A stretch of 52,500 nucleotides of DNA from Stramonita haemastoma (GCA_030674155.1 CM060334.1:13400915-13453414); one strand, 5' to 3'. Counted from the stretch's first letter, positions 33,217 to 44,379 are shown. Numbers and translations: made by a program. Notes: generated from the sequence alone by a model not told the origin.

Positions 33217-33905
33217 ATGTCAACACTTTCCTACTTTCCCTCCCAAAAGGACACTTTCCTACTTTCCCTCCCAAAAGGACACTTTCCTACTTTCCCTCCC
33301 AAAAGGACACTTTCCTACTTTCCCTCCCAAAAGGACACTTCCTACTTTCCCTCCCAAAAGGACACTTTCCTACTTTCCCTCCAAAAGGACACTTTCCTAC
33401 TTTCCCTCCCAAAAGGACACTTTCCTACTTTCCCTCCCAAAAGGACACTTTCCTACTTTCCCTCCCAAAAGGACACTTTCCTACTTTCCCTCCCAAAAGG
33501 ACACTTTCCTACTTTCCCTCCCAAAAGGACACTTTCCTACTTTCCCTCCCAAAAGGACACTTTCCTACTTTCCCTCCCAAAAGGACACTTTCCCTCCCAA
33601 AAGGACACTTTCCTACTTTCCCTCCCAAAAGGACACTTTCCTACTTTCCCTCCCAAAAGGACACACTTTTCCTACTTTCCCTCCCAAAAGGACACTTTCC
33701 TACTTTCCCTCCCAAAAGGACACTTTCCTACTTTCCCTCCCAAAAGGACACTTTCCTACTTTCCCTCCCAAAAGGACACTTTCCCTACTTTCCCTCCCAA
33801 AAGGCACTTTCTACCCTCCCAAAATTCCTACTTCCCTGCCCCCAAAAGGACACTCCCACTTTCCCTCCCAAAGCACTTTCCCTCCCAAAAGGACACTTTA
33901 CCTGA
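33217..33905. repeat. 28-bp minisatellite, ~24 units
   Basis: The unit combines 'ctttcctactttccctccc' and 'aaaaggaca' (28 bp). Anchors at 33241 and 33269 fix the period. Early units are almost identical. After 33780 units shorten and diverge. Since 28 is not a multiple of 3 and no frame has a stop, the array reads as a 28-residue repeating peptide, which is not evidence of a gene. Confidence 0.97.
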
Positions 33906-34700
33906 ACTAAAACATAATTCTTACCTTCCTCTCCCCCCCTCTTTGCCTATCTGATAAAAGACTAACGTACACCTACTCCCTACCCCTCCCCTTCAAAAAG
34001 CTCCCCCACCTTAACACAAACACAGATTTGACCTCCTCACCCCCCAAATTCTGTACCTTTCTCCTTTCGTAGGATTCCCTACCGACCCCCTCCCCGGCCC
34101 GCCTTCACAAGAAACACTTTCCCCCTAGAACAGTAGCACTCTTCACTCCATTACCAAAGCATACTCTCTATCCTCCAAAGACTCCCTTACCTAACCTGAA
34201 ACACCTACTTAAATCCAACTTTTCCTGGCCAAACACTCTGTTACATTCCCCCGTTCAAGACCTTCCAGATTCTCCTTAGATATACTCTCTTACCACCACC
34301 TCTATATTCCCTTCCCTTGTAATCTCTTCCGTACCCACACTCATCTTGTCCTACTGCCCCACCCCTCCATCCCGTTCCCTTTCTCGATCCACGTCCCAAC
34401 CTCTACTACTTAAATAAAATCACACTTACTTTCGTATTTAAACTCCTCCTCCTCCTCCCCCCAAAACATTTCCCCAAGGTAACAAAAGTGTCATTATCCT
34501 CATTTACCTTTCACCCCTGTGGATATGCCGTGGGTTGTGAGGGGGGGGGTCTGTCAGTAATAAATCGAACCCCCACCTTCTAGAAATTCTATGCTAGGAA
34601 TTCCCTCTTGTCTATGCCCCTCTTTCTCCCGTTGGCTTTTTCTGCCTAGCACCTCCTTGTCTATTTTTGTCTACCTTCATGGTCTGTTATTCTGCCTTTT
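33906..34700. other. Pyrimidine-rich degenerate sequence
   Basis: C/T-rich, with words such as 'ctcccttacctaacctgaaa' recalling the neighbouring minisatellite, so it may be its decayed flank. No gene is visible. Confidence 0.45.
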
Positions 34701-34704
34701 TTCT

Positions 34705-35025
34705 TTGAGATTTTGTGTGTGCGACCATTTTTACCCACCATTGCGATTTCGAGGATACAGTTCGGGAATCAAACCTACCAATCGTGCCAGGGCAGTCGGA
34801 AGGTAACTCCCTGCTCTCTCCGATTTCCAGCTGTCGTGGGTTCTTTTCACGTGCATAAGTCCGTATGCACACAGTCCGTCTGGTTCGAAGCTTCTCCGAA
34901 AGACTTAACACATTCAGTTTGATTTTCTCATCAAACTGGTAAGAAAGGACAAGGCTGGGAATCGAACCCAGAACATCACGGTTTCTTTGTAGTCAGGTGA
35001 ACGTCTAAACCTTCCTCCCGCCTTT
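34705..35025 (-). mobile_element. tRNA-derived SINE with tail B, minus strand
   Basis: On the minus strand the head gives 'ctgggttcgattcccagcct' (B box), then a central part with 'acgtgaaaagaacccacgac' as in family C. It ends with tail B ('gcaatggtgggtaaaaatgg' then 'tcgcacacacaaaatctca'). It is therefore a third type of body joined to tail B. Confidence 0.75.
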
Positions 35026-35149
35026 ATTATTATCTCATCATATACACATCATATCCCTCCCCCCCCCAAGACTTTATTACTTAAACATACTCATCTTCTT
35101 TCCATCCCCCCTCCAAACTCCTCTTTTAAAATACATTTTTTTTAACATG

Positions 35150-35347
35150 TCGCGAGGTGATCTACGTGCGTCGGCATACAGGTCCTCGGTTTACAGCCTC
35201 ATCCAAGAGATATTCAGGAGCCGTTGTCCCGAACGATAACCGATGCTAACTCCCAAGGAAAACCATTCCCTAATTCCCCGTCGGTGGCTCGAACCCGGGC
35301 CGTCAGATCACGAGCGCAACGCTCTAACCACCAGGCTACCCCGCCCC
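35150..35347 (-). mobile_element. SINE family 1, 3'-truncated, minus strand
   Basis: Contains 'gcatacaggtcctcggttta', 'gatgctaactcccaaggaaa' and the head 'gctcgaacccgggccgtcag' with 'cgctctaaccaccaggctac'. The 3' third (ttccgc block and tail) is missing. Confidence 0.85.
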
Positions 35348-35484
35348 CTTATGTTACCTGAAGAATCCCCTTAGCTGAACGCAAAACATATCTCTCTCTC
35401 CACTCGTACCCTCCTCCCAACAACACAGAATGACATTTGACAAGGTGATTGACCTCGAGACACATCACTAACTGCAACTCCACC

Positions 35485-35525
35485 CCCCCCCCCCCCCCCC
35501 CAGCCCCGCCCCCCCCCCCCCCCCA
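35485..35525. repeat. Poly-C tract
   Basis: Two C runs (35485-35502 and about 35510-35524) separated by 'agccccg', with G-quadruplex potential on the minus strand. The surrounding 35350-36055 holds no recognised gene. Confidence 0.9.
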
Positions 35526-36059
35526 ATACCAAAAACAACCAAAAAAACCCAACCCACCTGATTTATGTTTTGGGATTATATTATAGTCCCAGGGAGTTAT
35601 CCGATTAGGGACTGTGGTAGCAAGTCATCCATTCCGGCACCTTGCCGTCCCCCCCCCCCCAACCACCAAAAAAAAAAGTAATTTTATAAAGCAACTGCAG
35701 GGACAAGAAAGCTTTAAGAGCCTGAGCTGACTACAACATGATTATAACCCCGCCCCCCAAAACAACAACAACATAAAGAACCTTTATTTATGACACAGAC
35801 ACAGGACAAGAACAGTGACAACATGGACACAACAAAACAAAGACAATGTGGTCTGGTGCTGTGGTCCAAGGTTCTTCCAGTGGTCACTTCAGTCCACTTC
35901 AGGTCACCTGAAACAAGCAAAAAGAGCACATATTTTTTTTTTCTGCCACCGCCATTTCGTTTGAAAATGGTAAAAAATTTTTTAAAAAGGTTGGTTGTGA
36001 CAAAGTGTATGCATATTGCAAGTCATACCTTGTGTTTATCTATTATAATTTTTATGTAA

Positions 36060-36225
36060 TTTTATATCGAGGATAATGGAATAAGCTCTCATGTGCTTTT
36101 TTACATACAGTCCCCGTGTGAATGCAGTTTTGTAAATCTTGTCATCTGTTCCAACCGGCACACAATGGCCTACTCTTACAAAAAGCGGAACAGGGTTTGT
36201 GTGCACAACATGCTCTGATATGTTG
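36060..36225 (-). mobile_element. SINE family 1 with tail A, 5'-truncated, minus strand
   Basis: Tail A ('atatcgaggataatggaata', 'tgcttttttacatacagtcc') is followed by 'aatcttgtcatctgttccaa', 'cggcacacaatggcctactc' and 'aaaaagcggaacagggtttg'. It stops before the central block. Confidence 0.87.
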
Positions 36226-36409
36226 AGACATAGTGTGTGGGAATGAATATTAAAACAGAACGTAACATACAGCTAGACTAGCACGATTATTCTTTAACAA
36301 AACTATATTGTTATTTTATATCAAACTCAGCCTCTAAGATGTGTGTTTGTGTATTTTTCCCATTTTTTTCATTTTGTTATTAGTATTTTCCCTCCGTTTT
36401 TCAGGCAGA

Positions 36410-36505
36410 GCTCCGACAATGGTGCGGATGTGACCGTCTCTGTTCACCATTAAAATAGCAGCATTCCGACTTCGGGGATGCTGTAGAAATCATAACTGAT
36501 GTGCG
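36410..36505 (-). mobile_element. Orphan tail B fragment
   Basis: 'gcagagctccgacaatggtg' and 'gcagcattccgacttcgggg' match reverse-strand tail B. No SINE body follows; a poly-C run and (TA)n begin directly after it. Confidence 0.7.
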
Positions 36506-36524
36506 TGCGGGATACCCCCCCCCC

Positions 36525-36526
<2 letters not shown>

Positions 36527-36588
<62 letters not shown>

Positions 36589-36652
36589 GTATGTATTATA
36601 TAATATATATATATAATATTATATATATATATACACTACATACATACGTAAC

Positions 36653-36704
<52 letters not shown>

Positions 36705-36727
36705 TATTATATATATATATTATACTG
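36527..36727. repeat. (TA)n microsatellite, ~200 bp
   Basis: Long, slightly interrupted TA tract followed by a short (GT)n (36727-36762). Confidence 0.96.
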
Positions 36728-36859
36728 TGTGTGTGTGTGTTGTGATGTGTGTGTGTGGTGTGCATGTATGTATGTATATGTGTATATAAGTGTATGTATG
36801 CACCATCATCCTCATCATCCTCTACACCTGTGGATATGTATGCATGTATGTATAAGCGT

Positions 36860-37015
36860 ATAGTATATAATTATATATATATAATTATAATTATATATAT
36901 TATATATAATTATATATGTATGTATGTATGTATGTATGTACGTACTACGTACGTACGTACGTACGTACGTACGTACGTATTATGAATGTATGTATGTATG
37001 TATGTATGTATATTT
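36860..37015. repeat. (TA)n, (GTAT)n and self-complementary (ACGT)n
   Basis: TA repeats to 36912 are followed by (GTAT)n, about nine units of ACGT (36937-36978) and (GTAT)n again. The ACGT unit is its own reverse complement. Confidence 0.95.
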
Positions 37016-37104
37016 ATGCATTTAATTGTATACATTTGTCATTCATTCTTACATGCACGTAGTGCCTACTGTTGAAGGGTATAATGGGGGTTTACTTTTA
37101 TGCA

Positions 37105-37468
37105 TTTATTTATTATTTATTTATTCTTTTACATCGAGGATAATGGAATGTGTTTTTTTCATTCATGTGGTTTTTTTTTACATCCAGCCCCCGTGTGTAT
37201 GCAGATTTGTAAATCTTGTCATCTGTTTCCACCGGCACAGAATGGCCTACTCTTACGAAAAGCGGAACAGCATTTAACGGGTACGGAAGATGTTCTGCGT
37301 GCGTTCGCACACGGGGCCTCGGCTTACAGTCTCATTTGAAGGACTTTGAGGGAGATTGGAGTCAACACTGATGTTAACTCCAGGGGAAAAATCCCCTCGA
37401 ACGGGAATCGAACTCGGGTCTTCAAATTGCGAGCGCAATGTTCTGACAACTAGGCTATCCCGTCCCCG
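37105..37468 (-). mobile_element. SINE family 1, full length with tail A, minus strand (reference copy)
   Basis: The best complete copy. On its own strand: head 'gggacgggatagcctagttg' (A box) and 'acccgagttcgattcccgtt' (B box); then 'ggagttaacatcagtgttga'; central block 'gagactgtaagccgaggccc'; 'gcacgcagaacatcttccgt'; 3' block 'ctgttccgcttttcgtaaga'; 'gatttacaaatctgcataca'; and tail A 'gggggctggatgtaaaaaaa' ending in (aaat)n. Length is ~360 bp. It has the organisation of a pol III-transcribed SINE with no protein. Confidence 0.93.
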
Positions 37469-37664
37469 TTTACACAAGATGTTCTTGGCTTATAGTTTCA
37501 GCGAAGAACTTTCGGGGGAGCGGAGTCTGTTTTGGTTATAACTTCAGGAGCCAAAAGCCCCTTAATTTAAAAGGAGTTTTGAGTGGCGGCCAGAAACCAG
37601 GCTAGGTTCTGGGCCGTGAAATCATGAGGGCAACGTTCAACAACTAGGCTGTCCCCGCTTCCCG
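37469..37664 (-). mobile_element. SINE family 1, older adjacent copy, minus strand
   Basis: Starts at 'acacaagatgttcttggctt', continues through 'gtttcagcgaagaactttcg' and ends with a diverged tRNA head ('aacaactaggctgtccccgc'). The full-length copy at 37105 abuts it, suggesting insertion into this older copy. Confidence 0.82.
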
Positions 37665-37689
37665 GTATTGTGTTATAAGAAATAATGTT

Positions 37690-38980
37690 TTAAGATACAT
37701 CCTCCCCATCCCCATCCTTTGCCTTATCCCGAAACTAGACTGGAATTTAATAGACAAACTACGAGCCACAGACTTCATTTACGGCTCCACATCTCTGCAT
37801 GCTCTAGACTCTCTCCCAGAACTTTTCACAAACAAATACATCTACCCCTCCCTTCTACCCTAATGGCATATCTACCCTTGCTGACACATTTCCTCTACTC
37901 TGCTTTTGTCTTCGTTTCTCGCTAGAGCTCCCAGATTCACCAATAGGAAGATCTTGCTTGTGCACAGTTTTCACCCACCATCAAGGTCGCTTCATTTCGA
38001 CTTCGGGGATGGTGTCTGAACACAATACCTGCGTGCATGCGATGTTTTTTTTCATATGTTCCTACCTGCACAAATGGCCTACTCTTCTAAAAGGCGGAAC
38101 AGGGTTAAACGTGCATGCAAGATGTTTGCGTGCAGTTCGTTCACGGGACTTTGGTTTATAGTGTCATCCGAAGGAATTTCGGGGGAGTGGAGTCAGTATT
38201 ATGTAACACTCGTGACATTTTGATAGTAATTTCACCATTATTGCGAGAAAAACTTGACGGACGACTTACAAAGGAAAAGGATAGGATCGTAAGCGTTAAC
38301 GATTCAGGATTCTTGAGTGGCACCCAGGCTGGCGACACTCGGGTGTTTTGATTCAGGATTCTTTGCTGTGGACAATGATACTAGCCATTATGCATGGTGC
38401 CAAAATTGTGACGCTGCAGTGTCATACTCCAAGATATTCTTGATTGTTCACCATAACACAAAAGACTGGTGACATTACTGTGAGGGTGATTCCAGATTCT
38501 TTTTTCTATTGTTCACTAGTGACATTACGATGGTGTCGTCTATGATTGAGGATTACTCGCCAAGATACAAGACTGCTAACATTACGGTGCAAATGATTTT
38601 CAGGATGCAAACTCACAGTGGTGCTCCAGCGGTCTACTGGATAGGTGAGGTGAGGATTTAATGGTTTCTGATTGTTCGCTTAGTCTATCACTGGTGATAT
38701 CACGGTGCTGCTGTCCAGGATTGGAGACTGTTTCTCGTGACACAAAAACGGCTGACACCGCGGTAGTGTGTCTAGGAGTCCTGGACTTTCATCCATGCAG
38801 CAACTGAAGGGTCTGTAGCGTTGAGATCTAGAGTTGTTGTACGTTCACACTGTACAGTCCGCCTGTAACAGATAAGGTGTAGATTGTCAGCAAAATTATA
38901 CACCAGCTCAGCTTTGTTTCTTTTACCTTTATTTTTGTTGCGTAAAAGTGAATTGTATATCTTTTTTGTATGTAACTAAA
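37690..38980 (+). repeat. Segmental duplication block 1 of 3
   Basis: Order of parts: 'cctttgccttatcccgaaac' segment, tail B/SINE (minus), a degenerate ~85-bp tandem repeat ('caggattcttgagtggc', 'ttgttcaccata', 'ggtgacattac') at 38290-38800, then 'cagtccgcctgtaacagata' and a T-rich end. The same order recurs at 39960-40860 and 40900-42110. Confidence 0.75.
37920..38205 (-). mobile_element. SINE family 1 with tail B, minus strand
   Basis: Tail B ('gagctcccagattcaccaat', 'cgacttcggggatggtgtct') is joined to the family 1 3' block ('ctaaaaggcggaacagggtt') and central block ('gtgtcatccgaaggaatttc'). The tRNA head is lost. Confidence 0.82.
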
Positions 38981-39439
38981 GATGTTTTGTGTGCATACAT
39001 TCTCATACGAAAGCTCTAGGCTTTTGCGAACATGGTACAAAAGTACATAAAAACACTAACAAACACGCACACAAACAAACACATGCGCGCGGAGTGTACA
39101 CATACAAACAATAAACTAGTATCACTGAGAGTAAACAGACGTTAAATTGAAGACACACAAATCAGTCAAGCACTGAAACATTAGGTTTGTTTAAAGACTG
39201 ATCGAAAGAGAAGAAAGGCTGCAGATTAGGCAAACAGACCAGCGTCAGACTTCATCTTTGCCCTCTGCCATAGGGACTGTCATACCCGAGTGTACTGGCC
39301 AGCCACACCCGACGCTGTACCAAATTAACACCTAGGGCGCAACGCCATAGTCTTCCGAGACTGAAAGGCTGCCGAGTGATCGAAAGAGAGGTGTTTTTCG
39401 GTTAGCCTTGAAAGAGTGAACAGCTGCGCTATTCCCCAT

Positions 39440-39645
39440 ACGGTAAGGTAGCTGCTTTTTGTCTTCGGAGATGAATGTCTAAACACATTTTATTTATTTA
39501 TTCTTTTTTATATCGAGGATAATGGAATAAGCACTTATGTGCTTTTTTTACATCCAGTCCACGTGTGTATGCATTTTGTAAATTTTGCCATCTGTTCCCA
39601 CCGGCACACAATGGCCTACTCTTACGAAAAGCGGAAAACAGGGAT
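39440..39645 (-). mobile_element. Tail B remnant with adjoining 5'-truncated SINE family 1 (tail A)
   Basis: A tail B remnant ('taaggtagctgctttttgtc') is immediately followed at about 39487 by tail A ('ttttatatcgaggataatgg', 'gctttttttacatccagtcc') and the 3' block up to 'acgaaaagcggaaaacaggg'. The SINE insertion point lies in the tail B repeat. Confidence 0.82.
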
Positions 39646-39659
39646 CCGTGGAGTGCAGA

Positions 39660-39948
39660 GCTATAATGTTGCTGTCGTCTGTTCGTACGGGTACGGATTA
39701 GCCTACACTTCTTAACGATATAATGGGCTTTCACGTGTTCGGAAGATATGCGTCGCGTTCGCACACATAGTGCCTTGGTTCATAGTCTACCCGAAGGACT
39801 TTGGTGGGAGTTGAGCCAGTACTGATGTTAAGCCCAGGAGGAAAAGTCCCCTTAAACAGGTGTTTGAGTGGTGATTTAAGCCCAGGTTCGTTCTAGGGCC
39901 GCGAAACCGTGAGTGTAATGTTCTAACCACTAGGCTATCCCGCTTCCT
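39660..39948 (-). mobile_element. SINE family 1, diverged, minus strand
   Basis: 'ggattagcctacacttctta', 'gtgccttggttcatagtcta', 'gtactgatgttaagcccagg' and the head 'taaccactaggctatcccgc' follow the family order. The 3' end adjoins the truncated SINE at 39485. Confidence 0.82.
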
Positions 39949-39959
39949 GTATTGTGTTA

Positions 39960-40860
39960 AAAGGGCTACTGTCTTAGAACATCTTCCCACCCGTCTTTGC
40001 CTTATACCAAGACAAGACTGGAGTTTTTTTTGCGTATGCGACCGTTTTTTCCCCCATCATCAAGGTAACCGCATTCCGACTTCGGGATGGTGTCTAAACA
40101 TGAGACCTGTGTGCATGCGAAATTTTGTTTGTCTTATACGTTCCTAATTTTTTCAAGAAATGTAAGAACGGCTTAAACGAGTGTGCAAGGTGTGTTGCGA
40201 ATAATTATTTGCACAGGAGATCTAAGTATTATCATCGATTCTAAGGACCGACGTTCAGGGGAGTGGGGGCAGTACTGATGTTAACTCCAGCCATTTGATC
40301 GTTGGATTTATCGCAGTACCTACACCATTTCTGCAAAGGAATACTGACAGACGACTTACACAAAAAACACCATGACGAGACCTGTAGCGTCACGCTCCAG
40401 CATTCTGGAGTGTTGCCCGTGACCCACAGGCTGGTAACACCACCTGTAATCTTGGCTGTTGACTATGACACTGGTCAGCATGGCTCAAATTGGCAACTGT
40501 AGAGTATGTGTGTGCTCCAAGAGTCTTGATTCTGACTGTTCGCCATGTACTATGTACAATTGCGTTGTAATCCAGGATTCTTGATCGGCCATAGGATTCG
40601 TTCTACTGCGGTGTGTTGGTGTCTATGGTTCTTGACTGTTGACCATGGCATCAGCTGAATGGAGTGTCGTCGTCTAGGGTCTGGGGGTTTTCACAGGAGA
40701 TAGTCCGCCTGCAACAGAAGGAAGAGTACAAATTATATTAGCAAATCTTCACCAGCTCACCTCTCTTCAATCATCTCTAAAATGGTGGTGTGAAATGGGA
40801 TTATATGTCCTTTTTTGTAGGAAGCAAAGATGTTCCGTGTTTATAACTCTCTTTATATTC
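39960..40860 (+). repeat. Segmental duplication block 2 of 3
   Basis: Has 'ctttgccttataccaagaca', tail B/SINE (40025-40290, minus), a shortened ~85-bp repeat region with 'cattctggagtgttgcccgt' and 'cacaggctggtaacacc', then 'agtccgcctgcaacagaagg' and 'ccttttttgtaggaagcaaa'. It is closest to block 3, which shares 'gttgcccgtgac.cacaggctggt'. Confidence 0.75.
40025..40290 (-). mobile_element. SINE family 1 with tail B, diverged, minus strand
   Basis: Tail B ('accgcattccgacttcggga', 'tggtgtctaaacatgagacc') precedes a worn family 1 body ('ggcttaaacgagtgtgcaag', 'cagtactgatgttaactcca'). The tRNA head is lost at the same place as in duplication block 1 (37920 copy), so the loss predates duplication. 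Confidence 0.72.
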
Positions 40861-40899
40861 CCCGCATTGTGCCATAGGTAATATTATGCCTTGAAATCT

Positions 40900-42110
40900 A
40901 TACCACCCCCCTTTGCCTTATCCCACGACAAGACTTGAATGGATACATTATACTATACACTACAGACTTCATCTATTGCACCAAGTCTCATCTCAGCCCC
41001 CACCCCCCACCTCCTCTAAATGCACTCTAGACTTCTCTCTTCACCACCAAGACTTGTGATACAACTGCACTCTATTCTAGACTTCTTCCTAAAGCTTGAT
41101 ACAACTGCACTCTTATTAATTCTCCTAAAGGAACCTGACTCTCATTCTCTCTCCCAGAGCTTGATACACTGCACTCTTACTCACCCCCACACCCTGCCAC
41201 TCAACAAAACCTGCCCTTGCTGATGTTTTTCTGCTCTTTTCCCTTTTTATCGTTCTTCGGCTACAGCTCCGAGGTTCACCAATGATGTGATTTTGCCTCT
41301 GTGACTGTTTTACCTACTATCCAAGGCAGCCACTTTCCGACTTCTGGAATGGTGTCAAACACAACACTCTGTGTGTATGTGGGGTTTTTTGTCCCTATAT
41401 TCCTACCGGCAGAATGGCCTACTTTTCGAAAGGTACAACGGGCTTAAACGTATAAACAAGATGCTCTGCGTACGTTCGTACACGAAACTGGGTTTATAGT
41501 ATCGTTTCGAAGAAATTTCGGGGAGTCGAGTCAGTATTGATGTCACCTCCATCATTTGATGGTTGCTTTACAGCAGTACTATACACCAATACTGCGAGAA
41601 ATATTTGACTTACACAGACTAAAATGACGAGATGGCAGCAGCGATACGCTCCGTCTGGAATGTTGCCCGTGACACACAGGCTGGTGACACCATGGTCTTG
41701 TGATTCAGGATTCTTGGCTGCTGACTACGACACTGTCAGCAGGGCTCAGCACTGGCAACGTGACAGTGTTATGTTCCAAGATTCTGGATTCTCGACTCTT
41801 CCCCTTGTTCGCACTGGTACACAGTAGCAGCATTCTAGCGTTGTGATGCAGGATTCTTGACAGCTCATAGGATCGTTCCACGGTGGTGGTGGTGGTGTCG
41901 ATGATTCTTGACTGTTGACTCATGCACCAGCGGAAAACTCTGTAGCGTTGTAACGAAAGACACGTCCGCCTGCAACAGAAGAAAAAGTACGCTTATTAGT
42001 AAACATGTAAAAACTACACAAACTCAGCCCTTTCCATCTACCTTCAAATAATGTAGCTGTGCAAATTAAAGGTACATCTGTTTTGGTGACCCATTTTGTA
42101 GAGACTGAAT
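40900..42110 (+). repeat. Segmental duplication block 3 of 3
   Basis: Starts with 'ctttgccttatcccacgaca'. It contains a 'cttgatacaactgcactct' tandem (41050-41180), tail B/SINE (41265-41550), then 'atgttgcccgtgacacacag' and the ~85-bp repeat ('gattcaggattcttggctgc', 'tgatgcaggattcttgacag'), and ends with 'cgtccgcctgcaacagaaga'. Confidence 0.75.
41265..41550 (-). mobile_element. SINE family 1 with tail B, diverged, minus strand
   Basis: 'gctccgaggttcaccaatga', 'ccactttccgacttctggaa', 'accggcagaatggcctactt', 'caagatgctctgcgtacgtt' and 'gagtcagtattgatgtcacc' keep the order tail B, 3' block, central block. The head is missing, as in the other two duplication blocks. Confidence 0.75.
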
Positions 42111-42334
42111 AATGAGCACAGCATACACCTTCAAACCACCGCTTTTTTCATACACGAATCTACCTGGTTTGTTTTCTTTTGTTTTTGTGAAACACAAAAA
42201 CAATAGAGAAATAATTGTACTATGGCTAGCGTTTGGCTTAGTTTTTTTCTATATCATGAATCTATTTTCTTATTCAAAGCAATGCAAAGACTTCAAAGAA
42301 CGAGTCGTTTTCATGAAATAATTTGTTTTGTTTC

Positions 42335-42605
42335 ATTGCTGCTACAGCTTTGAAGTTCATCAATGGTGAGATTTTCTGTACGGGTCTGTTTTTGCCTACC
42401 ATTAACTAAGGTATCTACATCTTTTCTTCGGGGGAGGGGTGATGCCGGGAGGAAGAAGTCGGCACTGATGTTAACCCCAAGGGGAAAACATCCCTTTAAT
42501 TTAAACTGGCGTTTTGGTGGTAGCGCCAACATGGGCTCGAACCCGGGCAGTCATAATCGCGAACGCAAATTGCAACGCTCTAACCACCAGGCTATGCCCT
42601 CCCCC
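42335..42605 (-). mobile_element. SINE family 1 with tail B and tRNA head, internal deletion, minus strand
   Basis: Tail B ('tttgaagttcatcaatggtg', 'taactaaggtatctacatct') is joined directly to the head half ('gcactgatgttaaccccaag', 'gctcgaacccgggcagtcat', 'gctctaaccaccaggctatg'). The 3' and central blocks are deleted. Confidence 0.8.
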
Positions 42606-43019
42606 AGAGTAAAAAAGAAAAAGGCCTGAGCTGTGTATATGGCTATGTCAGTGTGTTACGCTGATGGCTGAAAAATCGATGGAAGAAAACCAGTGACCGT
42701 CTCTGCATCTGATAAAACTGTCCAATATATCTGACCCTCTTTGACAGCATACAACCTAGGGTTTGCTGTCCAATTTCTTGGGAGTTGGATGCAGAATAAT
42801 ATTTTGAGGGGGGAGGAGTGGGGGTGGAGAGGGCGCAGGATGGAAAAGAAGACAGCAGAGAAGGATGTGGTCATATAAATATTGAGATGAACGAGTTTCT
42901 GCTTATTCATTTTTGTTTGTTTATTTTGTTACAGTGTGTGCGTTTTTTTTTTCTTATTTCTCCTACAAATGCAATACAAATCCCGTAAAGCCGTGAAAAA
43001 AGAGATATCTAAAATGTTT

Positions 43020-43156
43020 TACAGAGTATATTGTATATTTATTTATATGTTTATATCATATATGTGTATATAAATATATATGAATGTATACGTATACATG
43101 TATATATATATATGTATAATCAATATCCATCTATCTATCTATCTATCTATCTATTA

Positions 43157-43187
<31 letters not shown>

Positions 43188-43198
43188 ATCTCTCTTTA

Positions 43199-43243
<45 letters not shown>

Positions 43244-43245
43244 CA
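43020..43245. repeat. (TA)-rich, (ATCT)n and (CT)n microsatellites
   Basis: TA-rich 43025-43120, (ATCT)n 43126-43188, (CT)n 43193-43224 and (TA)n 43225-43242. Confidence 0.95.
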
Positions 43246-43384
43246 CACATAGATATACCCATACTTTAATTCAACTGCTGAAAGGCCACAAACACAAAGT
43301 TGCTCTCACACATCTAACACAACAGGACTATGAAAATCTGAGAATCAGCTAAAACTTGCAGGCAGAGAATCATCATAAAAATAT

Positions 43385-43455
43385 AAAGGTGGCGCTACTC
43401 TTGTGGCGATACTCAGCAGCCCGACTTTCACACAGTGACCAATCTGCCCGTGACA
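43385..43455 (+). mobile_element. Family C repeat fragment
   Basis: 'aaggtggcgctactcttgtg' then 'cagcagcccgactttcacac' match the 3' part of family C seen at 21398 and 28362. Confidence 0.6.
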
Positions 43456-43855
43456 CACAGTCGTACACAAGTACAGAATCATAACTGCAATGCAACCGAC
43501 TGCTACAAAAAGGACTACCAGTGTCTAGTTCCTTTCATTGATTAAGCTAGTTATGCAAACCAAAAACTAGGTATACTTGCTCTCAATCGGTAGAGAACAA
43601 AAAGCGATTTGCCTAATTCAGTCTAGCATGGGGAAGGGAGGACAGGGGGGAGGGGGCTGAGCAATTTACAATCTACAATTTTTCAGTCTGAATTCAGCAT
43701 TCTAGTAGCTGTTCCACCGACGTCACTCAACACAGAACGCATTACTTCTGACATTTTATTCTGCGAGAAAATGCCTGTCTTGCACGAACCGGTGTCTGTA
43801 AAAAAAAAAGAAAAAAAAAAAGCCCAGTGCCGCATCATCCACAGAAATGAAAAGT
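43456..43855. other. No gene recognised
   Basis: Ordinary sequence with G-rich (43630-43660) and A-rich (43800-43820) patches. Confidence 0.5.
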
Positions 43856-43864
43856 GCCAGAAAT

Positions 43865-44079
43865 CTGGAGAGAGACAGAGACAGAGACAGACAGACAGAC
43901 AGAAACAGTACAGACAGAAGACAGACGAGACAGAACAGACAGACAGACAGACAGACAGACAGATAGCAAAAGAGACGACAATGGCAGACAGAGAGAAAAA
44001 AAGACAGAAGAGAGACAGAGGAGGAGGGAGAAGGAAGGAAGGAGAGGAGAGACAGACAGACAAGAGACAGACAGACAAC

Positions 44080-44116
<37 letters not shown>

Positions 44117-44170
44117 CACAACACACACACACACACAGAGGACCGACAGACAGACAGAGAGAGAGAGGGG
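43865..44170. repeat. (GACA)n, (GA)n and (CA)n compound microsatellite
   Basis: (GACA)n at 43868-43965 and 44048-44078, purine-rich 43990-44050, (CA)n 44080-44138 and GA/G to 44174. The long frames are translated repeat. Confidence 0.95.
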
Positions 44171-44189
44171 GGGGGCTGTCTCTCTCGGT

Positions 44190-44285
44190 GATGATGGAAC
44201 CGTCATATTTCAGTGGCATTTCATGACAGCCTACAATCCTGCCTTTCGCGGGCAATCCTCTGGCCAATAGCAATCGTCTGAGGGA
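44190..44285 (+). repeat. Short interspersed repeat, copy 1
   Basis: 'gatggaaccgtcatatttca' and 'acagcctacaatcctgcctt' match 46668-46760 ('gatggaagcgtcatattcct', 'acagcctacaaacttccaac'), about 90 bp shared. Identity unknown. Confidence 0.65.
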
Positions 44286-44379
44286 GATGGAATGGGACAG
44301 CAGGAGGAGGATATTTAAGGAGAGAAATGTGTGGAGGAGGGGTGGTAGGAAGGGGGAGTGTTGGGGAGTGAGTGTGGGG

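Noticed and set aside
33217..33954. 245-codon protein of 28-residue repeats
   Set aside because: It is a direct consequence of a 28-bp minisatellite without stop codons; no conserved domain, and unit decay at the end is not frame-respecting.
38156..38340. Small open frames within the triplicated block
   Set aside because: None is kept in the other two copies, so coding is not supported.
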